A stretch of DNA of 64,000 nt from Mytilus trossulus (GCF_036588685.1 NC_086383.1:57301448-57365447), one strand, 5' to 3'; positions 1 to 15,100 are shown, counted from the stretch's first letter. The notes: generated by a model from the letters alone, not told the origin. A program made the numbers and translations.

Positions 1-1920
1 TGCGGAGACGCTGGAGACGTCTTGGCATCTTCCGATGAACTTATTCAGTAAACGTACGAGACATTCTTTAACATAACCCTCGTTCATCAACTTTCTGCGG
101 AGACGCTGGAGACGTCTTGGCATCTTCCGATGAACTTATTCAGTAAACGTACGAGACATTCTTTAACATAACCCTCGTTCATCAACTTTCTGCGGAGACG
201 CTGGAGACGTCTTGGCATCTTCCGATGAACTTATTCAGTAAACGTACGAGACATTCTTTAACATAACCCTCGTTCATCAACTTTCTGCGGAGACGCTGGA
301 GACGTCTTGGCATCTTCCGATGAACTTATTCAGTAAACGTACGAGACATTCTTTAACATAACCCTCGTTCATCAACTTTCTGCGGAGACGCTGGAGACGT
401 CTTGGCATCTTCCGATGAACTTATTCAGTAAACGTACGAGACATTCTTTAACATAACCCTCGTTCATCAACTTTCTGCGGAGACGCTGGAGACGTCTTGG
501 CATCTTCCGATGAACTTATTCAGTAAACGTACGAGACATTCTTTAACATAACCCTCGTTCATCAACTTTCTGCGGAGACGCTGGAGACGTCTTGGCATCT
601 TCCGATGAACTTATTCAGTAAACGTACGAGACATTCTTTAACATAACCCTCGTTCATCAACTTTCTGCGGAGACGCTGGAGACGTCTTGGCATCTTCCGA
701 TGAACTTATTCAGTAAACGTACGAGACATTCTTTAACATAACCCTCGTTCATCAACTTTCTGCGGAGACGCTGGAGACGTCTTGGCATCTTCCGATGAAC
801 TTATTCAGTAAACGTACGAGACATTCTTTAACATAACCCTCGTTCATCAACTTTCTGCGGAGACGCTGGAGACGTCTTGGCATCTTCCGATGAACTTATT
901 CAGTAAACGTACGAGACATTCTTTAACATAACCCTCGTTCATCAACTTTCTGCGGAGACGCTGGAGACGTCTTGGCATCTTCCGATGAACTTGTTCAGTA
1001 AACGTACGAGACATTCTTTAACATAACCCTCGTTCATCAACTTTCTGCGGAGACGCTGGAGACGTCTTGGCATCTTCCGATGAACTTATTCAGTAAACGT
1101 ACGAGACATTCTTTAACATAACCCTCGTTCATCAACTTTCTGCGGAGACGCTGGAGACGTCTTGGCATCTTCCGATGAACTTATTCAGTAAACGTACGAG
1201 ACATTCTTTAACATAACCCTCGTTCATCAACTTTCTGCGGAGACGCTGGAGACGTCTTGGCATCTTCCGATGAACTTATTCAGTAAACGTACGAGACATT
1301 CTTTAACATAACCCTCGTTCATCAACTTTCTGCGGAGACGCTGGAGACGTCTTGGCATCTTCCGATGAACTTATTCAGTAAACGTACGAGACATTCTTTA
1401 ACATAACCCTCGTTCATCAACTTTCTGCGGAGACACTGGAGACGTCTTGGCATCTTCCGATGAACTTATTCAGTAAACGTACGAGACATTCTTTAACATA
1501 ACCCTCGTTCATCAACTTTCTGCGGAGACGCTGGAGACGTCTTGGCATCTTCCGATGAACTTATTCAGTAAACGTACGAGACATTCTTTAACATAACCCT
1601 CGTTCATCAACTTTCTGCGGAGACGCTGGAGACGTCTTGGCATCTTCCGATGAACTTATTCAGTAAACGTACGAGACATTCTTTAACATAACCCTCGTTC
1701 ATCAACTTTCTGCGGAGACGCTGGAGACGTCTTGGCATCTTCCGATGAACTTATTCAGTAAACGTACGAGACATTCTTTAACATAACCCTCGTTCATCAA
1801 CTTTCTGCGGAGACGCTGGAGACGTCTTGGCATCTTCCGATGAACTTATTCAGTAAACGTACGAGACATTCTTTAACATAACCCTCGTTCATCAACTTTT
1901 TGCGGAGACGCTGGAGACGT
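1..1920. repeat. 95-bp satellite array, about 20.2 copies
   Basis: Head-to-tail units of exactly 95 bp begin at 1, 96, 191 and so on to 1901, and the last unit breaks off after 'GGAGACGT' at 1920. The copies are almost identical: I noticed only three substitutions (993, 1435, 1900). The array reaches the window edge, so its true length is unknown. On the minus strand each unit has one frame open for about 33 codons, ending in TGA. Because 95 is not a multiple of 3, no frame runs through the array. It is most likely a young satellite. Confidence 0.97.
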
Positions 1921-1939
1921 TTTCTAAAGTCCGTATAAT

Positions 1940-2480
1940 AGCTTCAAGCTCTTGAGTACCAAATGAATTGGACAATGTTATATATGGGTCAATATCCTTA
2001 ATGCGATTCCAAAATGAGGAACTCGAAAGTTGTGTGTATACAAAAAATCTCTGTGTAGTGATATTTGACACGTTTTTATTATAAACAAGTGACTGAATTT
2101 AACCATTTGTTTTGATTTGGAAAGTAAAGGAACATATACTAAATGTGTAAAAACTATGGAGCTATTAAATGTCTTCACAGTATTAAATTTTGAAAGAACT
2201 TATTGTGTTTAAAAAAGTGATTTTTTACCCCGAGGAGCCGCATACCAAAAGGATTTTCGGGTATGCTTATTTACAGAAAAAAGTTATCTCACTTCGTACC
2301 CCCAATATTTAACCACATATGTGAACATGTCTCAGCTTCGAAACGAGCCATCATACATATCCAAGTTAACGATATTGAATGAGCAACAGAATAATTTCCG
2401 TCTATGGAGACACAATTGCGAATATTGACCCATATGCAGATGAAGTTGGGTATATTCCTACTAAGTTGGGGGAAATTGGT
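1940..2480 (+). repeat. Fragment of the TIR element family seen at 25290-26705
   Basis: About 500 bp just after the satellite matches, in inverted orientation and with divergence, the stretch 25430-25860. Shared blocks include 'CTCTGTGTAGTGATATTTGA', 'AAACAAGTGACTGA' and 'TCTCAGCTTCGAAACGAGCC'. The long TIR of the 25-kb copy is not evident here, so this is a truncated or decayed copy. Confidence 0.75.
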
Positions 2481-3024
2481 AATTTCAAAATTTAATACGT
2501 CTCGTTTGCCATAGATTCTGGTACTGAGATGTCCGCATTAGTCATGTTTGAGGTATAAGTCTAAAAAATATCGTCTTGTTTTTTGACAAGTATCTGAAGG
2601 AACTCCAATTCATATGAAAATAAGAAGAGATCGTCAATGAGGGGAACAACGTTGTTCCCATAAGAATGCTAACAATTTTGTTAATAAAGTCAACCTTCAA
2701 ATCCAAAAAATATTCATTGGTGTTCTATCGACGAAACTTGTGTTGTTGCACCATGATATTATGTCCATACTGCAGCATTTAAACTAAACGTTAAGATTCC
2801 CTTTCCCATGTTTCTGTCTGTATGTTATTTGAGGAGATATTTTACTCTTTTTAAAGTCGGTATCAACGTTTATTATTGGTTGGAGTGTGAAAAAACTATG
2901 TAGTAAGATGTTAATATTCTGATCCATTGGTCTCTGGTGTGATAGTTATTTTATTGATCTCCTATTCTAGAATTATTCACAAGCATTACATTCTGTTATT
3001 GTAAAATCTTTTTTTTAATTATAG

Positions 3025-3108
3025 GAATTTTTTAGAGCAGCTTCGCTGGGACAAACAGAACAATTAAGTATTTTGATAGAGAATGGCGCCGACATCGATT
3101 TTGCAAAT
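3025..3108 (+). CDS. ROCO gene exon, ankyrin repeat
   Basis: 28 codons between acceptor 'TAATTATAG' and donor 'GTAGGTA', phase 0 at both ends. The translation has the ankyrin signature ending ...LIENGADIDFAN. It is the first exon I could find; at least one upstream exon is required. Confidence 0.85.
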
Positions 3109-6100
3109 GTAGGTATACTATTTCATTTTAAACATCTTAATGTTTTGATACTTAATATCTATATTGGAATGAATATTTTTTGATTATTCAGATTTCAACC
3201 AAATTTACTTGTTATTTCAAAACAAATTAAAGATGGATGAATAATAACAGTTAACACACTGAACTCAGGTTGCTTCCAAACTTAGCAGATTAGTTTACAG
3301 TGGGTTTATTCTTATTCGCTGGATACCAATTTCTGTGGTTTTGTGGAAACTAGTGAACTACGAAATCAAATTTTCAACGAATTACAACTTTTCTATGGTT
3401 TTCTGTGCTTAGATTGACAAAACCACGAAATCAAATATCCACGAAAATTCAATTTTTCCTCAATCCACGAAAATTGGTACACACGAAAATAAATGAATCC
3501 ACAGTTTAAGAATTAGAAGTAAAAAACGAATTTCATGAAACTTCAAAACAATGTAGAGTGTAAATTTATAGAATTCTTACGCAAAATAAATAGTTATCAA
3601 AAGTACCAGGATTATAATTTTATACGCCAGACGCGCGTTTCGTCAAAATAGTTATCTACTCCTGGGGTAAGAACATCCTTAGTTTTTCGAAAAATTCAAA
3701 GTTTTGTACACAGAAAATTTATAAAAATGACCGTATAATTGATATTCATGTCAACACCGAAGTGCTGACTACTGGGCTGGTGATACCCTCGGGGACGAAA
3801 CGTCCACCAGCAGTGGCATCGACCCAGTGGTGTAAATAGTTATCAAAAGTACCAGGATTATAATTTTATACGCCAGACGCGCGTTTCGTCTACATAAGAC
3901 TCATCAGTGACGCTCAGATCAAAATAGTTTGAAAGCCAAACAAATACAAAGTTGAAGAGCATTGAGGACCCAAAATTCCAAAAAGTTGTGCCAAACACGG
4001 CTAAGGTTATCTACTCCTGGGGTAAGAACATCCTTAGTTTTTCGAAAAATTCAAAGTTTTGTACACAGAAAATTAGTAAAAATGACCATATAATTGATAT
4101 TCATGTCAACACCGAAGTGCTGACTACTGGGCTGGTGATACCCTCGGGGACGAAACGTCCACCAGCAGTGGCATCGACCCAGTGGTGTAAATAGTTATCA
4201 AAAGTACCAGGATTATAATTTTATACGCCAGACGCGCGTTTCGTCTACATAAGACTCATCAGTGACGCTCAGATCAAAATAGTTTGAAAGCCAAACAAAT
4301 ACAAAGTTGAAGAGCATTGAGGACCCAAAATTCCAAAAAGTTGTGCCAAACACGGCTAAGGTTATCTACTCCTGGGGTAAGAACATCCTTAGTTTTTCGA
4401 AAAATTCAAAGTTTTGTACACAGAAAATTTATAAAAATGACCATATAATTGATATTCATGTCAACACCGAAGTGCTGACTACTGGGCTGGTGATACCCTC
4501 GGGGACGAAACGTCCACCAGCAGTGGCATCGACCCAGTGGTGTAAATAGTTATCAAAAGTACCAGGATTATAATTTTATACGCCAGACGCGCGTTTCGTC
4601 TACATAAGACTCATCAGTGACGCTCAGATCAAAATAGTTTGAAAGCCAAACAAATACAAAGTTGAAGAGCATTGAGGACCCAAAATTCCAAAAAGTTGTG
4701 CCAAACACGGCTAAGGTTATCTACTCCTGGGATAAGAAAATCCTTAGTTTTTCGAAAATTCAAAGTTTTGTACACAGAAAATTTATAAAAATGACCATAT
4801 AATTGATATTCATGTCAACACCGAAGTGCTGACTACTGGGCTGGTGATACCCTCGGGGACTACAAGTTATTGCAAAGCACAGCAAATTATCACAAGGCAT
4901 AATGAAACACAAACAACTATAATTGTACTTCAAACATATTCGATTGTTCAGAGGGCAGAATAACACGCATATCAATTAACTACTCCACTAATTCTAAATT
5001 CACCTAAAATAATATAAAAAAAACCCACAACACTTATAACCAATACACAATGATGATAAAACTAAATTCACTCCTAATACAGACACTTAAATCTTATGGC
5101 AAATATTTCTGTAACCAAGATAAAACATGGATAGTCAATTCATCTATGATGAAAGTACCACATACTATAGGTAGTTTACTGGCATGCTTAACTCGAGTGT
5201 TGTGCGTTTAAGTGTTCCATCCACTGCTTAGTCGAACCATGTACTTCAATATTAGTATTTCCTTATTTTCTTCTTAGCTCCTTCATTTAGCAGTAATAAC
5301 AGAGACTGGGTTACTCTGAGTCAGATTTATGTGTTCAAAAAGGGTGAAATAACCTCTTTTTAATCAAGCCTGTTGAAAATGACACAACAGTTTACTTTTA
5401 GTATTTGCTCCTTTCTGCTAAGCTCCAAGGGTCTGTTGTTCAACTTGTCGTAAGGGCTAACGCGTCGTTAAAATTTCTTAATCATTTGATTAAAATTCAT
5501 CATCTGATGAGTGTGTATTTCAACTTGTCGTTAATCTTAACGCGGCGTTAAAAAGGCTAAAACTGTCGTTAAACTTAATCCACCTCTTTGAGGTGTATTA
5601 AATTTTAATCATAGGATTAAAGCATCCAAGATGGCTGCTGTACTAATGCAAAAATTACCTTATGCTCGAAATAAGAGACGTTAAAGAGATATTTAGCTCC
5701 TGCAGGGAGATTTTAGTCATGAAAGAGCTTAATATTTGAAAGAAACACAATATCTTTGCTAGAAGTTGAGTTGAAAAATAAACTGAAAAGAGATTTGATA
5801 AGATGGGGCAAAAGATCGGACGCACTCATACAATGGTCATTTAATAACAGAAAGAATCTGTACATTTCGGCAGTTTTACGTTTGTATTTTACCGCTCAGT
5901 AACAGTGTTGATTGCAACGACTAAACGTAAAGACGGGCCCCATTATTATGTGATATCATTCAATAAATTATGACGAACAGGTTTATAAATAATAAATGTT
6001 ACCATAGCATTAATGGGCATTGTACAAGCCATAAGTGATTTCCAAAGCAAGTCTTTGCTAATTTCCCCATTTTTCGAAGTTCAAATATTAGCACATTCAG

Positions 6101-9100
6101 TAGCGCCCTTGACCTAACTGTTTACGCAGGTAAATTCTAATGGATAAATTCGTACCACAGTTAGCTCTTACCTTACGATTTTTACTTCACACGGAGTTTA
6201 TAAAAATTATATAATTGTTTTCCCATTTAGTAAAATTATCGTGATTTGATTTGTTTTAATGGTCATATCTAGGCCTTTTTTTGCTTATTCTTCAATATGG
6301 GTTTTGATCGTTGTTGAAGGCCGTTCGGTGACATATATTCGTTAACTATACTAAATCATTTGGTCTACGAAAGGGAGATGTCTCTTTAGCAATCATACTA
6401 CATCTTCTTGTCTTTATATTTACTATTATGCACCCTATCCCACATGAATATCGGAAACCGGCCAAGATACATGTACATCCGAGTGGTGTATTGCTTTCTT
6501 CAATCTTGATTATTATTTTTATTGGGATTTTGTTTCTTTCTGACAGAGAATTGTCAAATAATGTCACAAACAAGTGACAAAAAAAACATTGAAAAAAGAT
6601 ACCCTGACTGAATTTAAACTATGACAGACTGTGCATTATGCCATTACATAATAATTGAATATTTATAATTGTCCCTCTGTATCTCCTTATGCCGTAGGAA
6701 CTACAATTAATCTCAGTTCTGTTACATATTGCGATCTACACCATCCGTAAAAGTTGTCTTAAATGTTAATTTGGCATGCCATACTAAAATCTGGACGTGA
6801 AAGAAAGCACTCTTCATCTACACGTCAATGGAGATTTTATTCCCAATGATTTCGTCATTTAGCATGTGAAGAAGGTTGTACTAAATCAGCAACATAACTG
6901 ACAGGTTTTTAAAGGAATTATTATGATCTGGATATGTGAAAAACCGGGATAAAACATGAAAATCATGGCCATGATTGAATGGTGCATTCTTATTGAGGAC
7001 CGAAGACAATCACTGACATTGTTTTTGTTAGAACAAACACACGCTTCAAGATGCTTCATGAAAAAAATATTTCAAGTGAAATGCAAATTTTGATTATTAC
7101 AAAATGTACCTTTAAAAACCATTTCAAAGAAACAGGGACCAAACAAATTGGCATATTCTCAGGGGATTACTTTTCACTGAAATTATGTTTCCATTTAAGA
7201 ACATTGCATTATGAACTGGAAACAAAACTAAAATATGAATATGTTTCCATAAAAATATGAACATGGTATAAGATATTTATTTAATAATTATTGGCACCCA
7301 AAAACTGTTTAAAAGAAGAATGTTATAATTTAATGCAAAAAGAGAAGTTATATAGGCCCTGATTAAAAAAAGCATTGTGGGAAACACTTGCTAACTACCC
7401 AAACTAAATCATATGATTAAAAATCAATCGCATGATAAGAAAAAACAATGATTAAAATAAGTTGAACAACGCAGTTTAATCATTGTATTTACTAATTATG
7501 CATTTAACTTTTAACGACTGATTAAAATTAATCATATGATTAGTTTAATCACAAGTTGAACAACAGACCCCTGTCATTTAGAAGTTAAATCAGAGATTAC
7601 CTGTTCTGAGTGATCATCGATTGACTTTAATGCAATATTTCATGACTTTGTATAATGAAAAGGACACATATCCATATGAAGTTTTGTCCATACACAGACA
7701 ATATCAACTTATATAGGTAAGTAGTATGAATAGTGGTTGTACAAGAGAGATTATCAAAGGTTTTGTGTATATTAAAATATCATTTAATAGATGGATTGTC
7801 ATGACCGGACAGTACTTTTATATCTGAATCATAAAAAGTTTAATTTGATTGATATTAACAAAGAAACCTGCTTATTAATTCACGCATCAATCCATAGTTA
7901 TACACATACTATAGAACATATACAAAAAAAAAGAAATTCTTACATTTTCATGGCAAATAATTTCAGTGTGGAGATATCATAAGATTACGAAATATTTTCA
8001 AGGAAGTATTTCACAGTGGAATTTCATTGGTACCATTGTTTTAAGGTTAAACATGGACTCGATAATATCCATCAGCATTTCGTTTGTATTCAAGTCTAGA
8101 CGACATCAAAATAACCACCGAGATGATATCAGAAGAATGTCATTATCATGTAAACATAAATATCAATATAAATACATTTTGAGCACGTCTGTTTTCTATG
8201 TCTTTTTGACTTTATATTATAAATAGATAAAAAATGTGTGAAGCATCATTGTACCTGTATAATCAAATGAAAATGTGGTGTATTTTCTGACATACATAAA
8301 GATTTTAATGCCCAATTCATGGGCATTATGTTTTCTGGTCTGTGCGTCCGTTCGGCCGTCTTTCAGTCCGTCCGTTCGTTCGATCGTTTGTTCTTCGTTC
8401 GTCCCGTTTCAGGTTAAAGTTTTTGGTCGAGGCAGTTTTTGATGAAGTTGAAGTCCAATCAACTTGAAACTTAGTATACATGTTCCCTATGATATGATCT
8501 TTCTAATTTTAATGTCAAGTTAGAGATTTCCCCCATTTTCACGTTCCATTAAACATATAAAATGATAGAGCGGATGTGGCATCCGTGTACCGAGGACGCA
8601 TTCTTGTTTAATATATCATTTTCGTCTTAGTTATGTTTATAATAACTTGATGTGTACATTTTGTAAGTCAAAAACCTAGAAATGTAAGTGTACATATAAC
8701 TTAGCCGTATTTGGCACCACTTTGTTGGATCCTCAATGCTCTTCAACTTTGTACTTGTTTTGCTTAATAAATATTTTGATGTGAGCGTCACTGATGAGTC
8801 TTATGTAGACGAAACGCGCGTCTGGCGTACTAAATTATAATCCTGGTACCTTTGATAACTATATAAAATATAAAACTTCGTCGAAAACAAACAACATGCG
8901 CGTCAGGATAATAAAAAGTATGGTTTTATTTTCCTCCTCTTGTGAAAAAGGAAATTTGTTCTTTCATACCTTCTTAATGAAAGTAACCTAATCGATTTTC
9001 TTAATCAGCAAAACCATGGTGTCAATCAGAACGTTTCTATCAATACTTGATATCATCATATTTAGTAACAATATTTTTTCATGTCATCGTACTGAATTCA

Positions 9101-12100
9101 TTTATATAGATATTTTTTTTACATATTTTGTGAAAAAAACATGAATTGTTAGCTTCCAGTGCTTACTTCTCATTAAATCTTTTTTTTCTATTATAAAAGG
9201 ACTGATATCTGGCAACACAATATGTTGTTAATATATCCCTTATGTATAATATAAATATATGTGTGTTTTTTTCAGATTCATACGATATAATTTGGTTCTT
9301 TCTTTATCACAAATTTGTCCAGCTTATTGGAAAATATTGCAGTCAGTTGTATCATTCCAGGAAAATGGAGACACAGCATTAATGTTTGCTGCACAGAAAG
9401 GACGCCTGGCAGCTACACTTCTGTTACTCGAGAAAGGGTGTCAAAAAGAGGCCACAAGTGTATGTTAGATATAATCTCAGTCAGGTTGTTAATCATGTTT
9501 AAAGGGACAAGAAATACTTATAGAAATAAAAAAACAAATTGTTCAGATAACAATTGAAAGTCTTTCCACTAGTAAAGATCTATTTTTGATATAACATATT
9601 CAAATTCGGTTTTAAATGTAAAAGTTTAATCCAAAAATATATGGTGTCTATACAAAACAGTTTTGTATAAGGGAGATAATTTGCGACTTCCGGAATGAAA
9701 AAAGACACTTTTCGGTATTATTTGATAGTTTACTTGACACTGATTCTAAAAAAAATATACGGTTCTTTACACTTTTACATAAGTATGTACAAAAAGTAGC
9801 TACTTCCGGTTGGCTTTCCAACTTTAAATGAAAATGCAAAAGGTCCCATGACATTATCATGTATAAATATGAGATATAAGTAAAGGTCAAAGTCTAGAAC
9901 ATCAATTTACCAATTACCTTGAGCTCAATTTCCAGGTCATAAACCAAGGACCTCAAATAAAAGAAAAACAAGATCTTAATTATATATGGTTAATGAGTTA
10001 TATCACCATATGCGTTATTTTAAATATAAGGGGGAGGACACCTAAATTTAATGAAAGCGTACCCTTAAGCTGTCAACCAAAATGTATGTGTATTGACATG
10101 TCGCAACTAACAATTTAGTAAATATTTGTTGTCGATATCTTATACAGTTTTTGAAACAAAGTGAAATAAGTCAAAATCCAAATTTATTATATGACCTTAA
10201 CCTTTGACCTTGACCTAATTTTCTTTTTTGGGACTAAGGATCTCACATCAAAAGACTATAGGTCTCTGTTACTTATGGTAAACAAGTAAGAAAGACATGT
10301 CACTTATTTCAAATGCACAAGGGTGAATGACTCTTATATGGAATCTCTTTACCGCTACGGTCAAAATAGTCAAAACATCCTGAAGATATAACGAGCGATT
10401 TGGTCAAAAAAAAGGTTTCGTAATCTTTTATGGTTGCGAAGGAGTAGCACACACAAGAAAAACAGTGTTCGGGGAGAGAACTCTTAAAAAATAAATTATT
10501 CTGTTTAGAAGTGTCAGTTTCAAAAGCGTATACACTGTTCGAATTCATATGCATGGCGTATTACCTTTGACGTTATGGTGTATAAATACGAATTTAAAAC
10601 AAAGGACAAAATATAGAAGGTCAAACTTATCTATAACCTTGACCTCACTTGACTTTTATGGTTGCGAAGGAGTAGCACACACAAGAAAAACAAATGTTTT
10701 AGGAACAAATGGTTTTTAATTAAATTTTTTTGTTCGGCCTAATTTTTTTCTTTTGCTGTTTTATTGTTTCAAAAGATGTTGCTTAGGTTTTTGGATATAT
10801 GATCTTGAACACTTTATAAGCTTATGAATCTGACACTTCAGTTATTATTGGATATTTTATTTGACACTGATTCCAAAAATATATGGTTCTATATACTGTT
10901 ACATAAAATATGTACATAGCTACTCCCGGTTAACACAAGGTCACTTCCGGTTGGCGTTCCAACTTTAAATGATAAAGCAAAAAGTCTAATGATTTTATCA
11001 TGTATACATATGACGTAAAAGCAAACGTCAAAATCTAAAACTTACCAATGACCTTCTGCTAAATTTCAAGTTCATAAACCAAGGACCTCAAAGGCCCCTA
11101 GGTCTTAATTATATATGGTTAATGAGTTGAATCACCATACTTGTTATTTCAAATATAAAGGGAGAGGAAACTTCAATTTAATGTAAGCGTACCCTTTCAA
11201 CCAAAATGTTTGTATTACGACCTGTCGCAACTAATAATTGAGTAAAAATATGATGTCGATATCGTATACAGTTTTTGAAAAGAAGTGAAAATAAATCAAA
11301 ATCTAAATTTAGATTATGACCTTGACCTTTGACTTTGACCTTGTTTGGGTCTAATGACCTCAAATCAAATGACCCTAGGTTTCTATCACTTATGATCTAC
11401 CAGTTTCATATGCACATCACTTATATTAAATGCAGAAGGGGGGATAACTCTAATATGGAATCTCATTACGGCTTCGGTCAAAATAAACAAAACATCCTGA
11501 GGATATAACGAGCAAATTGGTAAAATAAATTTATTGTAATCTTTTATGGTTGCAAAGCAGTAGTATACACAAGAATAACCGTGTTCGGGGAGATAACTCT
11601 TAGAAAGTAAAGTTTTTTTGCTTCGCGGTGTCAGTTTCAAAAATCTAACATATTTGGTAACAACAGTACAGGGGAGGAAAAATTAAACGGAAGAAAAACA
11701 AAACCCGGAAAGGCGGAAATACCTAATAATCAGAACAAAGCAAAAGGTCTTTCCATGAAAAACTGGAAAGACCTTTTTAAATGAAGTGAGCTTATTGAGT
11801 ATTTTTTTTGTACTGTATAACAAATTTATGTAAAAACAATCTGGTTTATGTTTGTCACTATTATAATAAATCATGAAAATCAGATTATTTTCATCGACGT
11901 TTCGAAAAATGTATTTATGGTCTAGTTCATTAGACAAGTTTTGATGTCAGTTGGAAAATAGGTTGTACATCATCGACATTTACTAAACAAAATTATCAAT
12001 AATATCAACATGTTATGTGTCATCATTATAGAATTGGGGAGAAACAGCTTTACATGTAGCTGCTGAGTATGGCCATCTTGAAATCACAAGATGTCTTGTA

Positions 12101-15100
12101 GAACAAGGAGGTGTGAGTCCCTTTGTAACTACAAATGAGGTAACACTTAATTTTGTTTATAGAAATGTATGGCTAGTAAACGGAGGTGTCTGTTCACACA
12201 AAAAATAACACTTTGCAATTACTTGTATGAAGTGATAGTCAAAGATGAAAGGTCACAAAATAAATTAAAATGCCGTTCAGCTGTTACAGTTATGAAGTGA
12301 CTATCAGAGCTGTGGGGTCACACAACAAATTAAATATCACTCAGCCAATGCTAGAAATAAAGCAATAATAGAGAGATGAAAGAATAGTCATCAGGGTTTA
12401 TGAAATAATGTGATGATCAGACCTCAGGGGTTATAAAATAAAATACTTATCGGTAGTTTTTACATGAAACGTGAAAAAAGTGAAATAAATACCAAGGCGA
12501 AAATTTAATAAATAAATAAAAATAAATAACACTTGGGTGATTTAAACAAATATAAATACAACTCACATGTTACGAGTGAAAAGTAATGATCAGAATCGTG
12601 ACAGTAGAATACAATTCCACTCAGCTGTTACTGGTATGAAGTCATGATCATAACAGTGAGGTCATAAATCACAAAAAAACTACTCAGTTATTATTGATAC
12701 AAATGTATTGCAAGAAATGTGAAGCAAACGGATCTGTTTAAAATAGAAAAATCAAATATATTTTACTGTTTTTAGGGTAAAACACCATATGATCTAGCAG
12801 CTAATCCCGAATTTAGTTCAACGAATAGAGAAGCTATGCAATATTTGAAGGTATATTTGTTTGATTTAAATGCTCGCACTAACAAAATAACCCATAGTTG
12901 TTCCATATATTCATTCATTTTGATTTTATGCGTCTTGTGAGCATTGAAAAAATATCCGATGTGGTATACTTTTATCAGATATGGTGCTTGTATATTTCGT
13001 TATTTTTTATATTGGGAGTTTATGTTTTGGCATTTTCCTTGTTTGATGTTGATCAAAATTACTGCGAAGAAGACAGAATCCTTAATTTACCATATGTTTT
13101 CAAAATAGATATCACAATTCCCAATGAAAGTTAGACTAAAAGGACATTGCAATATAATAAAGCCTAATTTATTTGCAAGATAATCCAATGTTTCAAAGAA
13201 TTTATGTCTTATCATCAAAACGGTTGTACATAGTCATAAAATGAAACTATCAAACTACCAATTGAATAACAAACACATTCAGATTAACAGGTATAAAATT
13301 GGTCTAATGCTGTCTACATTATGTTTTTTGAGCCAAGCATTTGAAAATTCATTTGATTTTGAAATATCTAAGATGTGAAACTTTTGTTTAGTATAGTAGA
13401 ATGTTTTGATGCATTCTACCATGTGTTCAACAACATATACAATGCCAGTGCATATTTGACATTTTTAGACTGTCATGTCAAAGAAATCTACAAGTATGAC
13501 TGCTGAATTAGGAATAGGAGGTATTTATATTTAACTTTTATTCATAACATGTTTACTTTAAACATTCATAACTTTGTCAAAACTTCATGGAATTGTGTGA
13601 AACTTGAACCGAAGATTTTTGATGATAGAGAAAATAAAAGTTTTAAAATATGTTTATATTTTGTCATATTTCCATATTACTTAGATATCAAATTAGGTTT
13701 TTTTCTACAGTTTTCAGACATCAATAAGTTAAGCTAATACTTTACTATGGTGCAAGAAAATTAGTACCGTTGATTTTATTACTGGTATTAATTTAGAATA
13801 AATATGATCTTCTTCATGATCGAAATCCAAACTTTTATATATAGGTATCAGTTTAAAACATAGTTATTAATGAATTCCAGGTTAGATATTAATAAAATAT
13901 TTATAACGTGTTAAGTTTAAAGACATCTTTAACAATCTGAGAAATTTGATCCTATTATTAAGGTCTTTCCTTTTACAAAAAGGAAAGACCTTACTGTATT
14001 TCTTCTGTTTATTATTATTATTCTTCCGCCAAACTTTGACAAATTTATCCTTGTTAACCGTAAGGCGTGTCGCTTTCATGTTCACAATTTGTATTGGTCT
14101 CATGAATACCTATCCTGAACTCACCCTGTTAGTCGAAATATTTTGTCGGTTCGGAGTAATCCCTCCGAAACCCAAAAACCTTGTTATCGTTCCAACACCG
14201 TAACCGTAATAGGTAGAAAGAAACCAAAGGGTGAAATTTGTTCAGGACCAGACACCGGTTCTTCGTTACATTTGGATCGAAAAGATTCAACGACTCATTG
14301 GTAGTGTTATGCCCCTATTAAAATTAACCGGTGTCGGTTGACCACCAAAACTCAGAAACCGTAAATCGTAGACACCTGGGATCTTCACCATTCATCATCA
14401 ATTCATGTGACTTTGAAAAATATCTCAAGGTCAAATGTGGATGTTGACCTTGACCTTTGACCAAACACCTTGTTATCAGAACAACTCAGCAACCTTTTAA
14501 ATAATTTCAGAAGTGTTGAATAGTGGAAAATGTTGGGGTCATTTATGCGCAACTTTGTTACATTTTGACCGAAGAGATTTGACGTTCTGTAAGGGGCATA
14601 ACTCCTGTTTTAGGTTTCTGAAATGACAAAATCAACTTTTACTATATAACCAAAGGTCCTAGACCCATGGGGTCTTCAGCAAAGATATTGGAGACAAATG
14701 ACCATGACAAGGTCAAAAGGTCAAAGGTCAAGTTCATGTCCCAAATAGCGAATTATGTGTTTTTGACCTTATTTCAAGAACAAATGACAGTTTAATTATT
14801 TCTACATTCTTTATTCGTTTCATGATGCAGTATAAGAAAGTGATTACTGTAGGATTTTTATCTATAAGTTATTGATGTATAAACTGGGGCGATTAACTCA
14901 CAAACTAAATAATAGTCCGAATGACTTCTATGTCAAGTTTGTGAGTAAGAGACCCGGATTACATATCAATAACATCTAGAAAAAAATGAGCTTACTCCCT
15001 GTGATTCTTCAGCCAAAAACATGCTATTATTAATTAACATTATTTGTTTGATGGCTACTATTTATGTAGGACTCAAGTCTATGGCGGGTTCCAAATCTTT

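Noticed and set aside
1..1920. CRISPR-like array
   Set aside because: Units are contiguous 95-bp copies without variable spacers, in an animal-type genome.
3952..4549. Two 80-codon ORFs as tandem genes
   Set aside because: They are within the 355-bp repeat family; fragments elsewhere lack the frame.
9259..9360. ATG at 9259 as start of an ankyrin protein
   Set aside because: The region before 9361 is non-ankyrin and ends in an acceptor; the exon starts at 9361.
13946..14203. 85-codon ORF as a gene
   Set aside because: It spans a hairpin-headed dispersed repeat, with no domain or splice context.
14400..14770. Nuclear-receptor response elements (AGGTCA)
   Set aside because: The motifs are part of a repeat seen at other places in the introns; there is no evidence of regulation.
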